DNA of 64,000 nt. It comes from Pseudomonadota bacterium (GTDB taxonomy: Bacteria; Pseudomonadota; Gammaproteobacteria; Xanthomonadales; Ahniellaceae). Below are positions 16,057 to 27,337 of the stretch, piece by piece. The notes beneath the pieces are model-generated. The model had not been told where the DNA came from. It saw only the letters and a program-made list of their open reading frames with translations, and made no database searches. Both the position numbers and the translations under genes were made by a program. The stretch spans positions 1-64,000 of the forward strand of contig JALHNO010000003.1 in the NCBI GenBank assembly GCA_022843465.1, read 5' to 3'. Within the stretch, counting starts at the first letter, position 1. Every line of letters starts with the position of its first letter.

Positions 16057-17967
16057 ATGATCGCGATTACGCTACCCGATGGTTCCAAGCGCGAATTCGA
16101 CGCCGCGGTCACGGTTGCCGATGTCGCCGCCAGTATCGGTGCCGGTCTGGCGAAAGCCGCGCTGGCCGGCAAGGTCGATGGCCGGCTGGTCGACACCAGT
16201 TTCCGCATCGAAGGCGACGTCGCGCTGGAGATCGTGACCGAGAAGCACGCCGATGCGCTTGAAGTGCTGCGCCATTCAACCGCGCATCTGCTCGCACAGG
16301 CGACCCAGCGGCTGTATCCGGATACCCAGGTCACCATCGGTCCGGTGATCGACAACGGCTTCTTCTACGATTTCGCGCGCAAGACGCCGTTCACGCCCGA
16401 GGACCTCGACAGGATCCAGGCCGAGATGGACCGGATCGTCAAGGAAGCGCTGCCGGTCACGCGCTCGGAGATGAGCCGCGACGAGGCGGTGGCTTTTTTC
16501 CGCAACAAGAACGAGCACTACAAGGCCGAGATCATCGAGAGCATCCCGGCCAACGAGGCGCTGTCGCTGTATGCCCAGGGCGAGTTCATCGATCTCTGCC
16601 GCGGGCCGCACGTGCCCAACACCGGCAAATTGCGCGCCTACAAGTTGATGAAGCTGGCCGGCGCCTACTGGCGCGGCGACAGCAAGAACGAGATGCTGCA
16701 GCGGATCTACGGTACTGCCTTCATCAACGACAAGGACCTGAAGGCGCATCTGCTGCAGATCGAGGAAGCCGAGAAGCGCGATCATCGCAAGCTTGGCAAG
16801 GCGCTCGATCTGTTCCATATGCAGGAAGAGGCGCCCGGCCTGGTGTTCTGGCATCCCAAGGGCTGGGCGATCTGGCAGGTGATCGAGCAGTACATGCGCC
16901 AGGTCTACCGTGCCAGTGGCTACAAGGAAGTGCGCGGTCCGCAGATTCTTGACCGCAGTCTGTGGGAGAAGTCCGGCCACTGGGCCAACTTCAAGGACAA
17001 TATGTTCACCACTTCATCGGAGAGCCGCGATTACGCGATCAAGCCGATGAACTGCCCCGGCCATGTCCAGATCTACAACCATGGCCTGCACAGCTACCGC
17101 GAACTGCCCTTGCGTCTGGGCGAGTTCGGCTCCTGTCACCGAAATGAAGCCTCTGGCGCGCTGCACGGCATCATGCGCGTGCGCGGCTTCACCCAGGACG
17201 ACGGTCATGTCTTCTGCACGGAAGATCAGATCCAGTCCGAGTGCGCCGATTTCATCAAGTGCCTGCTCAAGGTCTACCAGGACTTTGGTTTCACCGACGT
17301 CTTGTACAAGCTGTCGACGCGGCCGGAGAAGCGGGTGGGCTCGGACGCGGTCTGGGACAAGGCCGAAAGCGCCCTGGCCACGGCACTGGAGTCGCAGGGC
17401 ATCGAGTACCAGGTCAATCCCGGCGAGGGCGCCTTTTACGGCCCGAAGATCGAGTTCTCGCTGAAGGACTCGATCGGCCGGGTCTGGCAGTGCGGCACCA
17501 TCCAGGTCGACTTTTCGATGCCCGAGCGCCTTGGTGCCGAGTACGTGGCCGAGGATTCCAGCCGCAAGACCCCGGTCATGCTGCATCGGGCCATCCTGGG
17601 TTCGCTGGAGCGTTTCATCGGCATCCTGATCGAAAATCATGCCGGCGCGCTGCCGGTCTGGCTGGCTCCGATTCAGCTGGTAGCCATGAATATCACCGAT
17701 GCGCAGGCCGAATACGTGGCTTCGGTGACGCAAACCCTTGTAAAACAAGGCTTCCGGGCAGAGGCCGATTTGCGAAATGAGAAGATCGGCTATAAGATTC
17801 GCGAACACACACTGCAGAAAGTGCCCTATCAGGTCGTGATTGGTGATCGCGAGCGTGAAAATGGTACGGTCGCGGTGCGTACGCTGTCTGGGGAAGATCT
17901 AGGCGTGATGACGCTGGATGCACTGGTCCAGAAACTGCGATTGGAAACGGCGAAGACCCTGGCGTGA
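16057..17967 (+). CDS. thrS: Threonyl-tRNA synthetase
   Basis: A 636-residue ThrRS that charges tRNA-Thr. It has a TGS domain (about 1-61), an editing/SAD domain with HSTAH (H73, H77), a class II catalytic core with the zinc ligand Cys in MNCPGH, and motif 2 around [23 protein letters not shown]. The C-terminal anticodon-binding domain has [23 protein letters not shown]. The start at 16057 gives [14 protein letters not shown], with a TGGAG upstream. It heads the translation gene block. Confidence 0.97.
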   Translation: MIAITLPDGSKREFDAAVTVADVAASIGAGLAKAALAGKVDGRLVDTSFRIEGDVALEIVTEKHADALEVLRHSTAHLLAQATQRLYPDTQVTIGPVIDNGFFYDFARKTPFTPEDLDRIQAEMDRIVKEALPVTRSEMSRDEAVAFFRNKNEHYKAEIIESIPANEALSLYAQGEFIDLCRGPHVPNTGKLRAYKLMKLAGAYWRGDSKNEMLQRIYGTAFINDKDLKAHLLQIEEAEKRDHRKLGKALDLFHMQEEAPGLVFWHPKGWAIWQVIEQYMRQVYRASGYKEVRGPQILDRSLWEKSGHWANFKDNMFTTSSESRDYAIKPMNCPGHVQIYNHGLHSYRELPLRLGEFGSCHRNEASGALHGIMRVRGFTQDDGHVFCTEDQIQSECADFIKCLLKVYQDFGFTDVLYKLSTRPEKRVGSDAVWDKAESALATALESQGIEYQVNPGEGAFYGPKIEFSLKDSIGRVWQCGTIQVDFSMPERLGAEYVAEDSSRKTPVMLHRAILGSLERFIGILIENHAGALPVWLAPIQLVAMNITDAQAEYVASVTQTLVKQGFRAEADLRNEKIGYKIREHTLQKVPYQVVIGDRERENGTVAVRTLSGEDLGVMTLDALVQKLRLETAKTLA

Positions 17968-18025
17968 GCACGATGTGCTTGCCGCCAGTCTTCATGAGTA
18001 ATGGGACAGCTGGGAGGGATTGCTA

Positions 18026-18544
18026 ATCAGTACGGACAAAGGGAATCGTAAGAACCTGGATATACGGGTTCCGCGCGTACGCGTCATCGGGGTGGATGGT
18101 GAGCAGATTGGTGTGCTCTCCCGTGACGATGCACTGCGCATGGCGATGGATCTGGAACTCGATCTGGTCGAGATCGTACCCAATTCCGATCCGCCTGTTT
18201 GCCGGATCATGGACTATGGCAAGTTCAAGTTCGAGCAGCAGAAGAAAGCCAATGCCGCCAAGAAGAAGCAGAAGATCGTGGAGATCAAGGAACTCAAGTT
18301 CCGCCCCACGACCGATGATGGCGACTACGAAATCAAAGTCCGTAATCTGCGGCGATTCATTGCCGAGGGCGACAGGGTCAAGGTGAACATCCGGTTCAAG
18401 GGGCGCGAGATGGCGCATACCGAACTGGGTATCGCGATGGCCAAGCGCCTGCAGGAAGACTTGAAGGACGAGGTCACCATTGAGTCGTTTCCGCGCCTGG
18501 AAGGCCGGCAGATGATCATGATGATCGGTCCCAAGAAGAAATAA
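18026..18544 (+). CDS. infC: Translation initiation factor IF-3
   Basis: IF-3 (about 172 residues) binds the 30S subunit and rejects wrong start codons. The N-domain has RVPRVRVIGVDGEQIGVLSRDDAL and PPVCRIMDYGKFKFE; the C-domain has EIKELKFRPTTDDGDYEIK and KVNIRFKGREM. No ATG is available near the 5' end. The strong GGAGG (18013-18017) is 8 bases before an in-frame ATC at 18026 and only 2 bases before TTG at 18020. I therefore prefer the ATC, consistent with the family's autoregulated non-standard starts; the TTG remains possible. Confidence 0.93.
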   Translation: MSTDKGNRKNLDIRVPRVRVIGVDGEQIGVLSRDDALRMAMDLELDLVEIVPNSDPPVCRIMDYGKFKFEQQKKANAAKKKQKIVEIKELKFRPTTDDGDYEIKVRNLRRFIAEGDRVKVNIRFKGREMAHTELGIAMAKRLQEDLKDEVTIESFPRLEGRQMIMMIGPKKK

Positions 18545-18881
18545 GTAGTAGGGCAGCTCCAGGCTGCTGTGGTATTCAGGCGTACTCGCTGCGCCTGCAG
18601 TACCCGAGTGATACGGCCGTCCTGCAGGAACGCAGGTCGGCCAACCGGTGAACGCCGCCACTGCGCGGTCGCCACCAACAGGATTCATGCCTCGCATGGA
18701 ACCGGAATGGTCCTCTGGATCGTTGCGGGTGCCGGCTCCACCGCCTCTCGGGGCGAATGCCGGCACGGTGTTTCAAATGGACGATGGCCCGCAGGGGCTG
18801 CAAACAAGCCGAAACGAGCAGGACGGAAAGCGTGGCCGCGGCCACCGCTCGGTTCAGTCACCCAATCACACAGGTAGTGTC
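18545..18881 (+). other. Long rpmI leader between infC and rpmI
   Basis: This 337-bp stretch has no supported gene. Its position corresponds to the region where L20 represses rpmI-rplT translation in enterobacteria. It contains several GC-rich complementary segments (for example GGTGCCGGCTCC and GAATGCCGGCAC near 18729-18765), but I could not define a specific operator fold by eye. Confidence 0.4.
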
Positions 18882-19085
18882 ATGGCCAAAATCAAGATCA
18901 AAACCAATCGGGCTGCTGCCAAGCGGTTCCGCAAGACGGCGTCCGGCAAGTTCAAATGCGGACACGCGTTCAAGTCCCACATCCTGACCAAGAAGTCCAC
19001 CAAGCGTAAGCGTAATCTGCGCGGTCAGAACCACGTTCGTGCGGAGGACGCAGGTCGCGTCGCTCGCATGGTCCCCTATCTTTAA
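18882..19085 (+). CDS. rpmI: 50S ribosomal protein L35
   Basis: A 67-residue basic protein beginning [17 protein letters not shown], with [24 protein letters not shown] and the C-terminal MVPYL, matching bL35. The start at 18882 sits in front of the conserved N-terminus. rplT follows 12 bp downstream. Confidence 0.97.
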   Translation: MAKIKIKTNRAAAKRFRKTASGKFKCGHAFKSHILTKKSTKRKRNLRGQNHVRAEDAGRVARMVPYL

Positions 19086-19097
19086 GGAGGTGAAGTC

Positions 19098-19457
19098 ATG
19101 GCACGAGTAAAACGTGGCGTCACCGCCCGCGCCCGTCACAAGAAAGTTCTCAACGCTGCCAAGGGTTATTACAACGCCCGGCGCAAGGTCTACCGCGTTG
19201 CCAAGCAGGCCGTCACCAAGGCTGCCCAGTACGCGTACATCGGCCGCAAGCAGCGCAAGCGCCAGTTCCGTGCGCTGTGGATTGTTCGTATCAATGCGGC
19301 CGCCCGCATGTACGACATTTCCTACAGCCGCCTGATCAATGGCCTGAAGAAAGCCAACATCAGCATGGACCGCAAGGCCCTGGCCGATCTGGCCTATCAC
19401 GACATCAAGGCGTTTGGCGCCATCGCCGAGAAAGCGAAGGCCAGCCTGGCCGCCTGA
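19098..19457 (+). CDS. rplT: 50S ribosomal protein L20
   Basis: A 119-residue bL20, which is required early in 50S assembly. It begins [38 protein letters not shown] and carries [22 protein letters not shown] strong AAGGAGGTGAAGTC Shine-Dalgarno precedes the ATG and overlaps the rpmI stop region. In other bacteria L20 also represses this operon. Confidence 0.97.
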   Translation: MARVKRGVTARARHKKVLNAAKGYYNARRKVYRVAKQAVTKAAQYAYIGRKQRKRQFRALWIVRINAAARMYDISYSRLINGLKKANISMDRKALADLAYHDIKAFGAIAEKAKASLAA

Positions 19458-19460
19458 TGA

Positions 19461-20549
<1,089 letters not shown>

Positions 20550-20647
20550 GGCTTGGCGCCGGTTCGCTGCTGTCGTGCTGATGGCATGGAGTGGCAGCGA
20601 ACCCTGTGCAGAAGTCACTGGCGATCCATGTCACTGGGAAATCCGTC

Positions 20648-23029
20648 ATGAAATTTTCTGAAAACTGGCTGCGTTCGATTGCTGATCCTGGTTGTGATCG
20701 CGCCACCCTGATGCAGCGACTGACCATGGCCGGCCTCGAAGTCGAGGGCGTCGAGATGATGGGTGAGGGACTCAAGGGCGTCGTCGTCGGCGAGATCATC
20801 GCTGCCGAGCGCCATCCCAATGCCGACAAGTTGCAGGTCTGCCGAGTCAATATCGGTGCAGCGGAGCCGCTGCAGATTGTCTGTGGTGCACCCAATGCCC
20901 GGGTCGGTCTGAAGGCCCCTGTGGCGACCATCGGCGCCCGCATGCCCGGCAATGGCATGGAGATCAAGCGCGCGAAACTGCGCGACGTCGAAAGCGTCGG
21001 CATGCTGTGCTCGGCCAAGGAACTCGCCATCGCCGACGATGCCAGCGGACTCTGGGAACTGCCCGTCGATGCCCGTGTCGGGCAGGGCATCGGTGAATTT
21101 CTTGGGCTTCCGGATGCTTCGATCGAGATCAAATTGACGCCCAATCGTCCGGATTGTCTCGGGCTTGAGGGCCTCGCCGCCGAGGTGCGCGCGCTGTTTG
21201 ATCTGCCTCACGCAAGCGCCGACAGCAAGTCGATGGCGCCGGTCTCGAGCCTGACCCGCGCCGTCCATCTGCACAATCCAGCTGATTGCCCGCGTTATCT
21301 CGGTCGCGTGATCGAGGGCATCGATCCCGCGGCGCAGACGCCCTTGTGGATGCGCGAACGTCTGCGGCGCTCGGGTCTGCGTTCGATCAGCGTGGCGGTC
21401 GACTGCAGCAACTATGTACTGATCGAGATGGGTCAGCCGACCCATGCCTTCGATCACGATCAATTGCGCGGCAGCGTCGAGATCCGTCGTGCCCGCGCAG
21501 GGGAGACGATCAAGTTGCTCGACGAGCGCGAAGTCGCCCTGGACGAAGGATTCCTCGTGATCGCCGACAGCGAACGGCCGGTAGCGGTTGCCGGCGTGAT
21601 GGGTGGCTGGGAGACGCGGGTCACCGATTCCACGCGCAATCTGTTTCTCGAATGCGCGTTTTTCGCGCCGGCGGCGGTGCAGGGTCGCGCGCGCAAGCTC
21701 GGCCTGCATACCGATGCCTCGCATCGTTTCGAGCGTGGCGTCGATCCCGAACTGGCCCATCGCGCGATGGAACGGCTGAGCCAGTTGATCATCGAGATCG
21801 CCGGCGGCCAGCCAGGTGCTGTCATTGAAGCGGTCAGCGTTGGCCATCTGCCGGTGCGCCCTGAAGTGACACTGCGCCGCGCCCACCTTGAGCGCGTGCT
21901 CGGCCTGCGCATCGAGGATCAGCGTGTCACCGCGATACTCACTTCGCTCGGCATGCAGGTGCGCGCTACGCCCGAAGGCTGGACGGCGCGCGCGCCCTCC
22001 AAGCGCTTCGATATCGAGATCGAGGAAGACCTGATCGAAGAGGTCGCGCGCATCCACGGCTATGACAATGTGCCGGTCAATATTCCGCGTGGCGAGATCG
22101 CGCTGCGGCTTGAGCCCGAAGCCCTGGTCCGTACGGGCGACGTCCGCCAGGCCCTGCTGACGCGCGGTTATTCCGAAGCCCTGCATTTCAGTTTTGTCGC
22201 GGCGCCGGTGCTCGAACGCTGGAATCTATTGGAAGGCGCGGTGGCGCTGAGCAATCCCTTGAATGCCGATCTGGGGGTGATGCGAACCAGCCTGCTGCCA
22301 GGCCTGGTCGATGCGCTGAAGCACAACCAGTCGCGTCAGCAAGACCGCGTGCGCCTGTTCGAGATCGGCAAGGCCTTTCATGCGGGCGATCCGCCGCTGG
22401 AAACCCCGCGCCTGGCTGGCCTGGTCAGCGGTGCGGCGCGTGCCGAACAATGGGCCGAGGGCGATCGCGCAGTCGACTTCTTCGATATCAAGGGCGATCT
22501 GGAACAGGTGCTGGCGCTTGCCGGGCCGGGCGCCGACTTCGCTTTTGCGCCGCTCGACGAGCCCGGCTTCCTGCACGGAGGCCGCAGTGCGGCGGTGCTG
22601 CGCGATGGCCGGCAGATTGGCCTGATCGGCTGTCTCGACCCCAGGCTGGCGCGCGCGCTCGATGTCGACGGCGACGTCTACGTGTTCGAAGTCGAGCTTT
22701 CGGCCGTGCTGCAGCGCAATGTACCGGTCGCTGGAGAGGTCTCGCGCTACCCCTCGGTCCGCCGGGACCTGGCCCTGGTGGTCGATCAGAGCGTGCCGTT
22801 TGCACGAATCCGTGACCGGGCGCAAGGCGTTTTGGGCGATTTGCTGCGGGAATGCTTCCTGTTTGATGAGTTTGTCGGACCAAGTTTGCCCGCAGGCACA
22901 AGAAGTCTCGCTATGGGCTTGATTTTGCAGGACAGTTCGCGCACCCTTACCGACACTGACGTGGACTCGGCAATGCAGGCAGTCGTCGCAGCTTTGGGTG
23001 AACACACAGGGGCAAGGTTGCGAGGATGA
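20648..23029 (+). CDS. pheT: Phenylalanyl-tRNA synthetase beta subunit
   Basis: A 793-residue PheRS beta subunit that handles tRNA binding and editing. The N-terminus [14 protein letters not shown] is typical. An EMAP-like OB fold (about 40-150) contains [17 protein letters not shown]. The B3/B4 editing domain and the B5 domain with [22 protein letters not shown] follow. A C-terminal ferredoxin-like anticodon-binding domain has [15 protein letters not shown]. Its stop is 1 bp before ihfA, implying a shared transcript. Confidence 0.96.
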   Translation: MKFSENWLRSIADPGCDRATLMQRLTMAGLEVEGVEMMGEGLKGVVVGEIIAAERHPNADKLQVCRVNIGAAEPLQIVCGAPNARVGLKAPVATIGARMPGNGMEIKRAKLRDVESVGMLCSAKELAIADDASGLWELPVDARVGQGIGEFLGLPDASIEIKLTPNRPDCLGLEGLAAEVRALFDLPHASADSKSMAPVSSLTRAVHLHNPADCPRYLGRVIEGIDPAAQTPLWMRERLRRSGLRSISVAVDCSNYVLIEMGQPTHAFDHDQLRGSVEIRRARAGETIKLLDEREVALDEGFLVIADSERPVAVAGVMGGWETRVTDSTRNLFLECAFFAPAAVQGRARKLGLHTDASHRFERGVDPELAHRAMERLSQLIIEIAGGQPGAVIEAVSVGHLPVRPEVTLRRAHLERVLGLRIEDQRVTAILTSLGMQVRATPEGWTARAPSKRFDIEIEEDLIEEVARIHGYDNVPVNIPRGEIALRLEPEALVRTGDVRQALLTRGYSEALHFSFVAAPVLERWNLLEGAVALSNPLNADLGVMRTSLLPGLVDALKHNQSRQQDRVRLFEIGKAFHAGDPPLETPRLAGLVSGAARAEQWAEGDRAVDFFDIKGDLEQVLALAGPGADFAFAPLDEPGFLHGGRSAAVLRDGRQIGLIGCLDPRLARALDVDGDVYVFEVELSAVLQRNVPVAGEVSRYPSVRRDLALVVDQSVPFARIRDRAQGVLGDLLRECFLFDEFVGPSLPAGTRSLAMGLILQDSSRTLTDTDVDSAMQAVVAALGEHTGARLRG

Positions 23030-23030
23030 G

Positions 23031-23333
23031 ATGGCATTGACCAAGTCTGAACTTGCCGAGCGACTCTTTGAGAACGTAGGCCTGAACAAGCGCGAGGCGA
23101 AGGAATTCGTTGACGCCTTTTTCGAGGTCATGCGTGAAGCTTTGCAGCGGGGCGAACAAATAAAACTGTCTGGCTTTGGCAATTTCGACCTGCGCAGCAA
23201 GAATCGCCGCCCAGGTCGCAATCCGAAGACGGGCGAAGAAATCCCCATCTCGGCCCGGCGCGTGGTGACATTCAGGCCAGGTCAGAAACTCAAGGTTCGG
23301 GTGGAGGCGTATGCTGGATCAGGGCAGCAATAA
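23031..23333 (+). CDS. ihfA: Integration host factor alpha subunit
   Basis: A 100-residue HU/IHF-family DNA-bending protein. It has [25 protein letters not shown], the [29 protein letters not shown] arm with the DNA-intercalating Pro region, and [13 protein letters not shown]. The alpha assignment is supported by its place directly after pheT, as in E. coli. The start at 23031 is 1 bp after the pheT stop. Confidence 0.96.
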   Translation: MALTKSELAERLFENVGLNKREAKEFVDAFFEVMREALQRGEQIKLSGFGNFDLRSKNRRPGRNPKTGEEIPISARRVVTFRPGQKLKVRVEAYAGSGQQ

Positions 23334-23667
23334 CGAACTCCCGGCCATCCCGGCCAAGCGTTACTTCACCATCGGTGAGGTCAGTGAGCTGTGCGCTGTG
23401 AAGCCGCACGTGCTGCGCTACTGGGAGCAGGAGTTTTCCAATCTCAATCCGGTCAAGCGCCGGGGCAACCGGCGCTATTACCAGCGCCATGATGTCCTGA
23501 TGATCCGCCAGATCCGCAGCCTGCTCTACGACCAGGGCTTCACCATCGGCGGCGCTCGTCAGCGACTGGAAGGTGAACTGGGAAAGGCTGAGGCCAGCAT
23601 CACCAGCCAGGTGATCCGTCAGGTCCGCCAGGAACTGGAAGAAGTGCTGCAGATCCTGCGGCGTTGA
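23311..23667 (+). CDS. MerR-family transcriptional regulator
   Basis: A 118-residue protein whose start lies inside the 3' end of ihfA (23-bp overlap). The N-terminal MerR winged helix is clear: [42 protein letters not shown] helical C-terminus ([15 protein letters not shown]) probably dimerises. No effector-binding domain or metal-binding Cys cluster is present. A MerR gene in this position after ihfA is a standard arrangement in proteobacteria; its targets are unknown. Confidence 0.92.
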   Translation: MLDQGSNNELPAIPAKRYFTIGEVSELCAVKPHVLRYWEQEFSNLNPVKRRGNRRYYQRHDVLMIRQIRSLLYDQGFTIGGARQRLEGELGKAEASITSQVIRQVRQELEEVLQILRR

Positions 23668-23714
23668 TGGCCTGGCGCCCAGGCGCCTGATCGCGCCCTG
23701 CGCGGCCCTACAGC

Positions 23715-24671
23715 ATGACCGCAAGCACTCCTGAAACCACCGTAGTCGCCCTGGCCCAGATCGCGCCGATCTGGCTGGATCGGGCTGCGACGCTTTCAAG
23801 AATCTGCGATTACGTCGCCGAAGCCGGCCGCGCCCAGACGCGGCTCGTGGTGTTCGGCGAGGGCCTGCTGCCCGGCTATCCGTTCTGGATCGAGCACACC
23901 GACGGCGCGCGCTTCGAATCGGCGCTGCAGAAGCGTCTCTATGCCCACTACGTCGACCAGGCGGTGAATATCGCGCGTGGTGATCTGGCAGCCCTGTGTA
24001 CGGCTGCGCGGCGCGCTGTGGTCTGGGTGGTGGTCGGTTGCATCGAGCACGACAGCCTGCGCGGGCAGAGCGTGTTCTGCTCACTGGTGGTGATCGACGA
24101 CCAGGGCGACATCCGCAACGTGCATCGCAAGCTGATGCCAACCTATGAGGAGCGCCTGGTCTGGGCCCAGGGCGATGGCAACGGCCTGCGTACTTTCGCA
24201 CTGGATCGGTTCCAGCTTGGCGCCCTCAATTGCTGGGAAAACTGGATGCCGCTGGCGCGCTCGGCGTTGTACGCGCAGGGCGAGAGCCTGCATGTCGCGC
24301 TCTGGCCCGGCAGCACACGCAATACCGAACAGATCACGCCCTTCATTGCACGCGAAGGCCGCAGCTACGCACTTTCCGTCAGTGGTCTGATGCGTCGCAC
24401 GGATATCCCGGACAACGCGCCGGAAGCCGAACTGCTGCGCCAGAGCCTGCCCGAATCCAGCGCCAACGGCGGCTCCTGCATCGCCGGCCCCGACGGCCAA
24501 TGGCTGATCCCGCCGTGCCGCGACCAAGAGACCCTGCTGATCGCCGAACTCGATCACCGCCGCGTCCGCGAAGAACGCCAGAACTTCGATCCCGCCGGGC
24601 ATTATTCGCGGCCCGATGTGCTGGAGTTGCGCGTCAATCCCGCGCGGCCCGGCGGCCCCACCGAGCGCTAG
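23715..24671 (+). CDS. Nitrilase-family carbon-nitrogen hydrolase
   Basis: A 318-residue member of the nitrilase superfamily with the catalytic triad E49 (VVFGEGLLPGYP), K139 (HRKLMPTYEER) and C173 (LNCWENWMP). The segment layout, including ALWPGSTRNTEQ, is close to true aliphatic nitrilases and cyanide hydratases. The precise nitrile or amide substrate cannot be told. The last 8 codons and about 55 bp beyond are duplicated at 27258-27337. A palindromic repeat array starts right after the stop. Confidence 0.88.
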   Translation: MTASTPETTVVALAQIAPIWLDRAATLSRICDYVAEAGRAQTRLVVFGEGLLPGYPFWIEHTDGARFESALQKRLYAHYVDQAVNIARGDLAALCTAARRAVVWVVVGCIEHDSLRGQSVFCSLVVIDDQGDIRNVHRKLMPTYEERLVWAQGDGNGLRTFALDRFQLGALNCWENWMPLARSALYAQGESLHVALWPGSTRNTEQITPFIAREGRSYALSVSGLMRRTDIPDNAPEAELLRQSLPESSANGGSCIAGPDGQWLIPPCRDQETLLIAELDHRRVREERQNFDPAGHYSRPDVLELRVNPARPGGPTER

Positions 24672-25480
24672 GCACACACCCGTAGGCGGCCCGAAGCGGG
24701 CCGAAGCGCGTTTGTAGGAGGCCCGAAGCGGGTTTGTAGGAGGCCCGAATCGGGCCGACCGCGGTCTCGCAGATTCGCCACAGTCTCGCAGATTCACCAC
24801 AACGGTCGCGCCGCTTCGGCGCTCCCGCACTGGAGCCGAGGCGCCCCGTAGGAGGCCCGAGTCGGGCCGAAGCGCGTTTGTAGGAGGCCCGAATCGGGCC
24901 GACCGCGGTCTCGCAGATTCGCCACAGTCTCGCAGATTCACCACAACGGTCGCGCCGCTTCGGCGCTCCCACCTCCCGCGCCGAGGCGCCCCGTGGGAGG
25001 CCCGAAGCGGGCCGACCGCGGACTTGCAGATTCACCAAAGTCTCGCAGATTCACCATAACGGTCGCGCCGCTTCGGCGCTCCCACCTCCCGCGCCGAGGC
25101 GCCCCGTGGGAGGCCCGAAGCGGGCCGACCGCGGTCTCGCAGATTCACCAAAGTCTCGCCGATTCACCACAACGGTCGCGCCGCTTCGGCGCTCCCACAC
25201 TTGAGCTAATCCTCTGCTCCTACGTAGGAGGCCCGAATCGGGCCGACCGCGGTCTCGCAGATTCGCCACAGTCTCGCAGATTCACCACAACGGTCGCGCC
25301 GATTCGGCGCTCCCACACCGGAGCCGAGCCTCGGTTCCCATGCAGGAGTCCCGAAGCGGGCCGAAGCGCGTTTGTAGGAGGCCCGAGTCGGGCCGACCGC
25401 GGTCTCGCCGATTCACCAAAGTCTCGCAGATTCACCCCAACGGTCGCGCCGCTTCGGCGCTCCCACATTCGAGCCGGCGC
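24672..25480. repeat. Palindromic tandem array A (about 112-150 bp units)
   Basis: Six units each contain AACGGTCGCGCCG(C/A)TTCGGCGCTCCC (at 24801, 24945, 25059, 25171, 25289 and 25439) plus the palindrome GGCCCGAATCGGGCC and one or two copies of CTCGCAGATTC(A/G)CCA. Units of 112-118 bp alternate with 144-150-bp units that carry an extra CGTTTGTAGGAGGCCCGA segment. Long open frames through the array follow from the repeat phase and are not called as genes. 25481-25696 holds the SEC-C gene leader with no other gene. Confidence 0.85.
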
Positions 25481-25696
25481 CTTGCTCCCAGGTTTCCGAT
25501 CCGCTGCTTTTGCCCGGCCACGGGCTATTATGGTCGAACCCGGATGGCCCATTGTGCACCGACTGAAATCTTGCCACCGAGCGCGAACCGATGAACGCTG
25601 ACGCGCGTCGGGATGCACGGCGGCCATTCACGGGATGCGAAGTCCGATCACTTCGACGATCACCTCCCACTTCACAAGTTTTGCAAAGGCTCCTCC

Positions 25697-27163
25697 ATGT
25701 CCCCAGGTCGCAACGATCCCTGTCCGTGCAACAGCGGAAAAAAATACAAGCATTGCTGTCTGGCCGCCGCTTCGGCTGCCCTGGTCGCACCCGAGATATT
25801 GGTGTGGCGGCGTTTGCGCGGACGGCTGGAGCGCTTTCCGCAGGAGATGCTGAAGTTCATGCTGCGGACCTATGGCGAGGCAGCGTTGGACGAGGCCTGG
25901 GACGAGTTCACCTTATGGAATGAGGACTATGGCGCCTTCGACCCCGAGTCGCCGTACAACGCGGTCTTCATCCCGTGGATGCAGCACTGCTGGGCACCGG
26001 ATCCGGAAGACACCGCGATCAGCGACGCCAGCCTGCACGACATAACACCCACGCAGGCCTATCTGACGCGCATGGCCCGCCGCCTGGATCCGCTCCTGCG
26101 CAGCTATCTCGAAGGGTGCCTGGACGCACCGCTCGGCTTTCATAAGGTGTTGCATTGCGATCCCGGACGCAGCATGCAGCTGCGCGACGTGTTCACCGGC
26201 GCTACCCATTTGGTGCTGGAAGGCGCGGCCTCGCAGGCGCTCGCAGTCGGTGATCTGCTGTACGCACAGGTCGTTGAGGTTGAAGGCATCTGCGTCCTCG
26301 AGGGATGCAGCAGCGTGATCATTCCGCCGCAGCGCAAGATCGAGCTGATCCAACTGCGCAGCGAAGTTCAGCAGAGTTTCGCTTCCACTGGACTCGCAAT
26401 CGGGGAGCAGGACCGGCAGGACATGGTACGTGCCTGCTATTTGCGCCTGGCGGACGAAGCGCTCAATCCGCTTCCGCCGCTGCTGCAAAACACCGATGGT
26501 GACCTGTTGATACCACAGAAATTGCAATTCGATATCGATTCGCCGACACATGCATTCGACCTGCTCAAGCACCTCGATTGCACGGTCTCGGAGTCCGAAT
26601 TGCGCGAGCAGGCTGACTATGACCCCAGCGGTAAATTGCGCCGTGTGGAATTCACCTGGAGCCGTCGTGGCAACAGCGTGCATGCCGAATGGGATAACAC
26701 CATCCTTGGCCAATTCGAGATCGACCGCAAAAGCCTCACCCTGTGTGTCAATTCCGAGCGGCGCGCGGCGGAGGGCAGAAAGCTGATCGAGCAAGCCCTG
26801 GGCGATGCTGCGCGTCATCGGCATACGATCGCAGAACCCTTTGATCCCGCGGTCGCGACAGGGCTTGCCCACGGCCGCACGGCGCCCATGGCCTTTGCCC
26901 AATCGGGCCCGATTCCTGAGCACGAGGCTCAGGCGGCTCTGGCCGCCTACATGACCGCGCACGTCGAGTCCTGGCCCGAGCAGGCGCTGCCGGCGCTGGC
27001 GGGACGAACACCACTGCAGGCAATGGCCGACGCCGATGGTCGTGAAATGGTCGCGGCGTTGATTCGTCAGTTTGAACGCAGCCCGCCCTACCAGATAGAC
27101 CCCACATTGATCCCGCGCCTGCGCGCGCGTCTCGGATTGACGGATTTTTCGCTCGACGATTAG
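25697..27163 (+). CDS. SEC-C motif protein with MbcA/ParS-like C-terminus
   Basis: A 488-residue protein opening with a SEC-C zinc motif, MSPGRNDPCPCNSGKKYKHCC (ligands C9, C11, C20, C21). The long middle part (about 30-430) is not recognised. The C-terminal stretch WPEQALPALAGRTPLQAMADADGREMVAALIRQFE matches the toxin-binding motif of MbcA/ParS/Xre (DUF2384-type) antitoxins. No toxin-like gene adjoins it. The start at 25697 is set by the conserved SEC-C N-terminus. The gene sits between two repeat arrays that share a duplicated flank, which suggests insertion or rearrangement. Confidence 0.8.
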   Translation: MSPGRNDPCPCNSGKKYKHCCLAAASAALVAPEILVWRRLRGRLERFPQEMLKFMLRTYGEAALDEAWDEFTLWNEDYGAFDPESPYNAVFIPWMQHCWAPDPEDTAISDASLHDITPTQAYLTRMARRLDPLLRSYLEGCLDAPLGFHKVLHCDPGRSMQLRDVFTGATHLVLEGAASQALAVGDLLYAQVVEVEGICVLEGCSSVIIPPQRKIELIQLRSEVQQSFASTGLAIGEQDRQDMVRACYLRLADEALNPLPPLLQNTDGDLLIPQKLQFDIDSPTHAFDLLKHLDCTVSESELREQADYDPSGKLRRVEFTWSRRGNSVHAEWDNTILGQFEIDRKSLTLCVNSERRAAEGRKLIEQALGDAARHRHTIAEPFDPAVATGLAHGRTAPMAFAQSGPIPEHEAQAALAAYMTAHVESWPEQALPALAGRTPLQAMADADGREMVAALIRQFERSPPYQIDPTLIPRLRARLGLTDFSLDD

Positions 27164-27257
27164 GGCGCCAGGCGCGCTGGGTCGAACTGGAGTTGCAGCA
27201 CTTGCGCCGACGGCAAGCGCAGATCAGTGGTATGCGCCGCGAGCGGCAGCGTGCGCG

Positions 27258-27337
27258 CCCGGCGGCCCCACCGAGCGCTAGGCACACACCCGTAGGCGGC
27301 CCGAAGCGGGCCGAAGCGCGTTTGTAGGAGGCCCGAA
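27258..27337 (+). pseudogene. Duplicated 3' tail of the nitrilase gene
   Basis: These 80 bases are identical to 24648-24727. They include the last codons of the nitrilase (PGGPTER and stop) and the first palindrome beyond. Nothing further upstream matches the nitrilase, so this is a truncated copy brought in with the repeats. It shows that the repeat arrays on either side of the SEC-C gene have exchanged or duplicated sequence. Positions 27164-27257 hold no recognised gene. Confidence 0.85.

Noticed and set aside
24672-25480. CRISPR-like regular array
   Set aside because: Units are 112-150 bp with internal palindromes. There is no constant 23-40 bp repeat with unique spacers, and no cas genes are present.
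24993-25601. Long open frame through repeat array A
   Set aside because: The translated product is itself tandem copies of the repeat and the frame appears in both arrays and strands.
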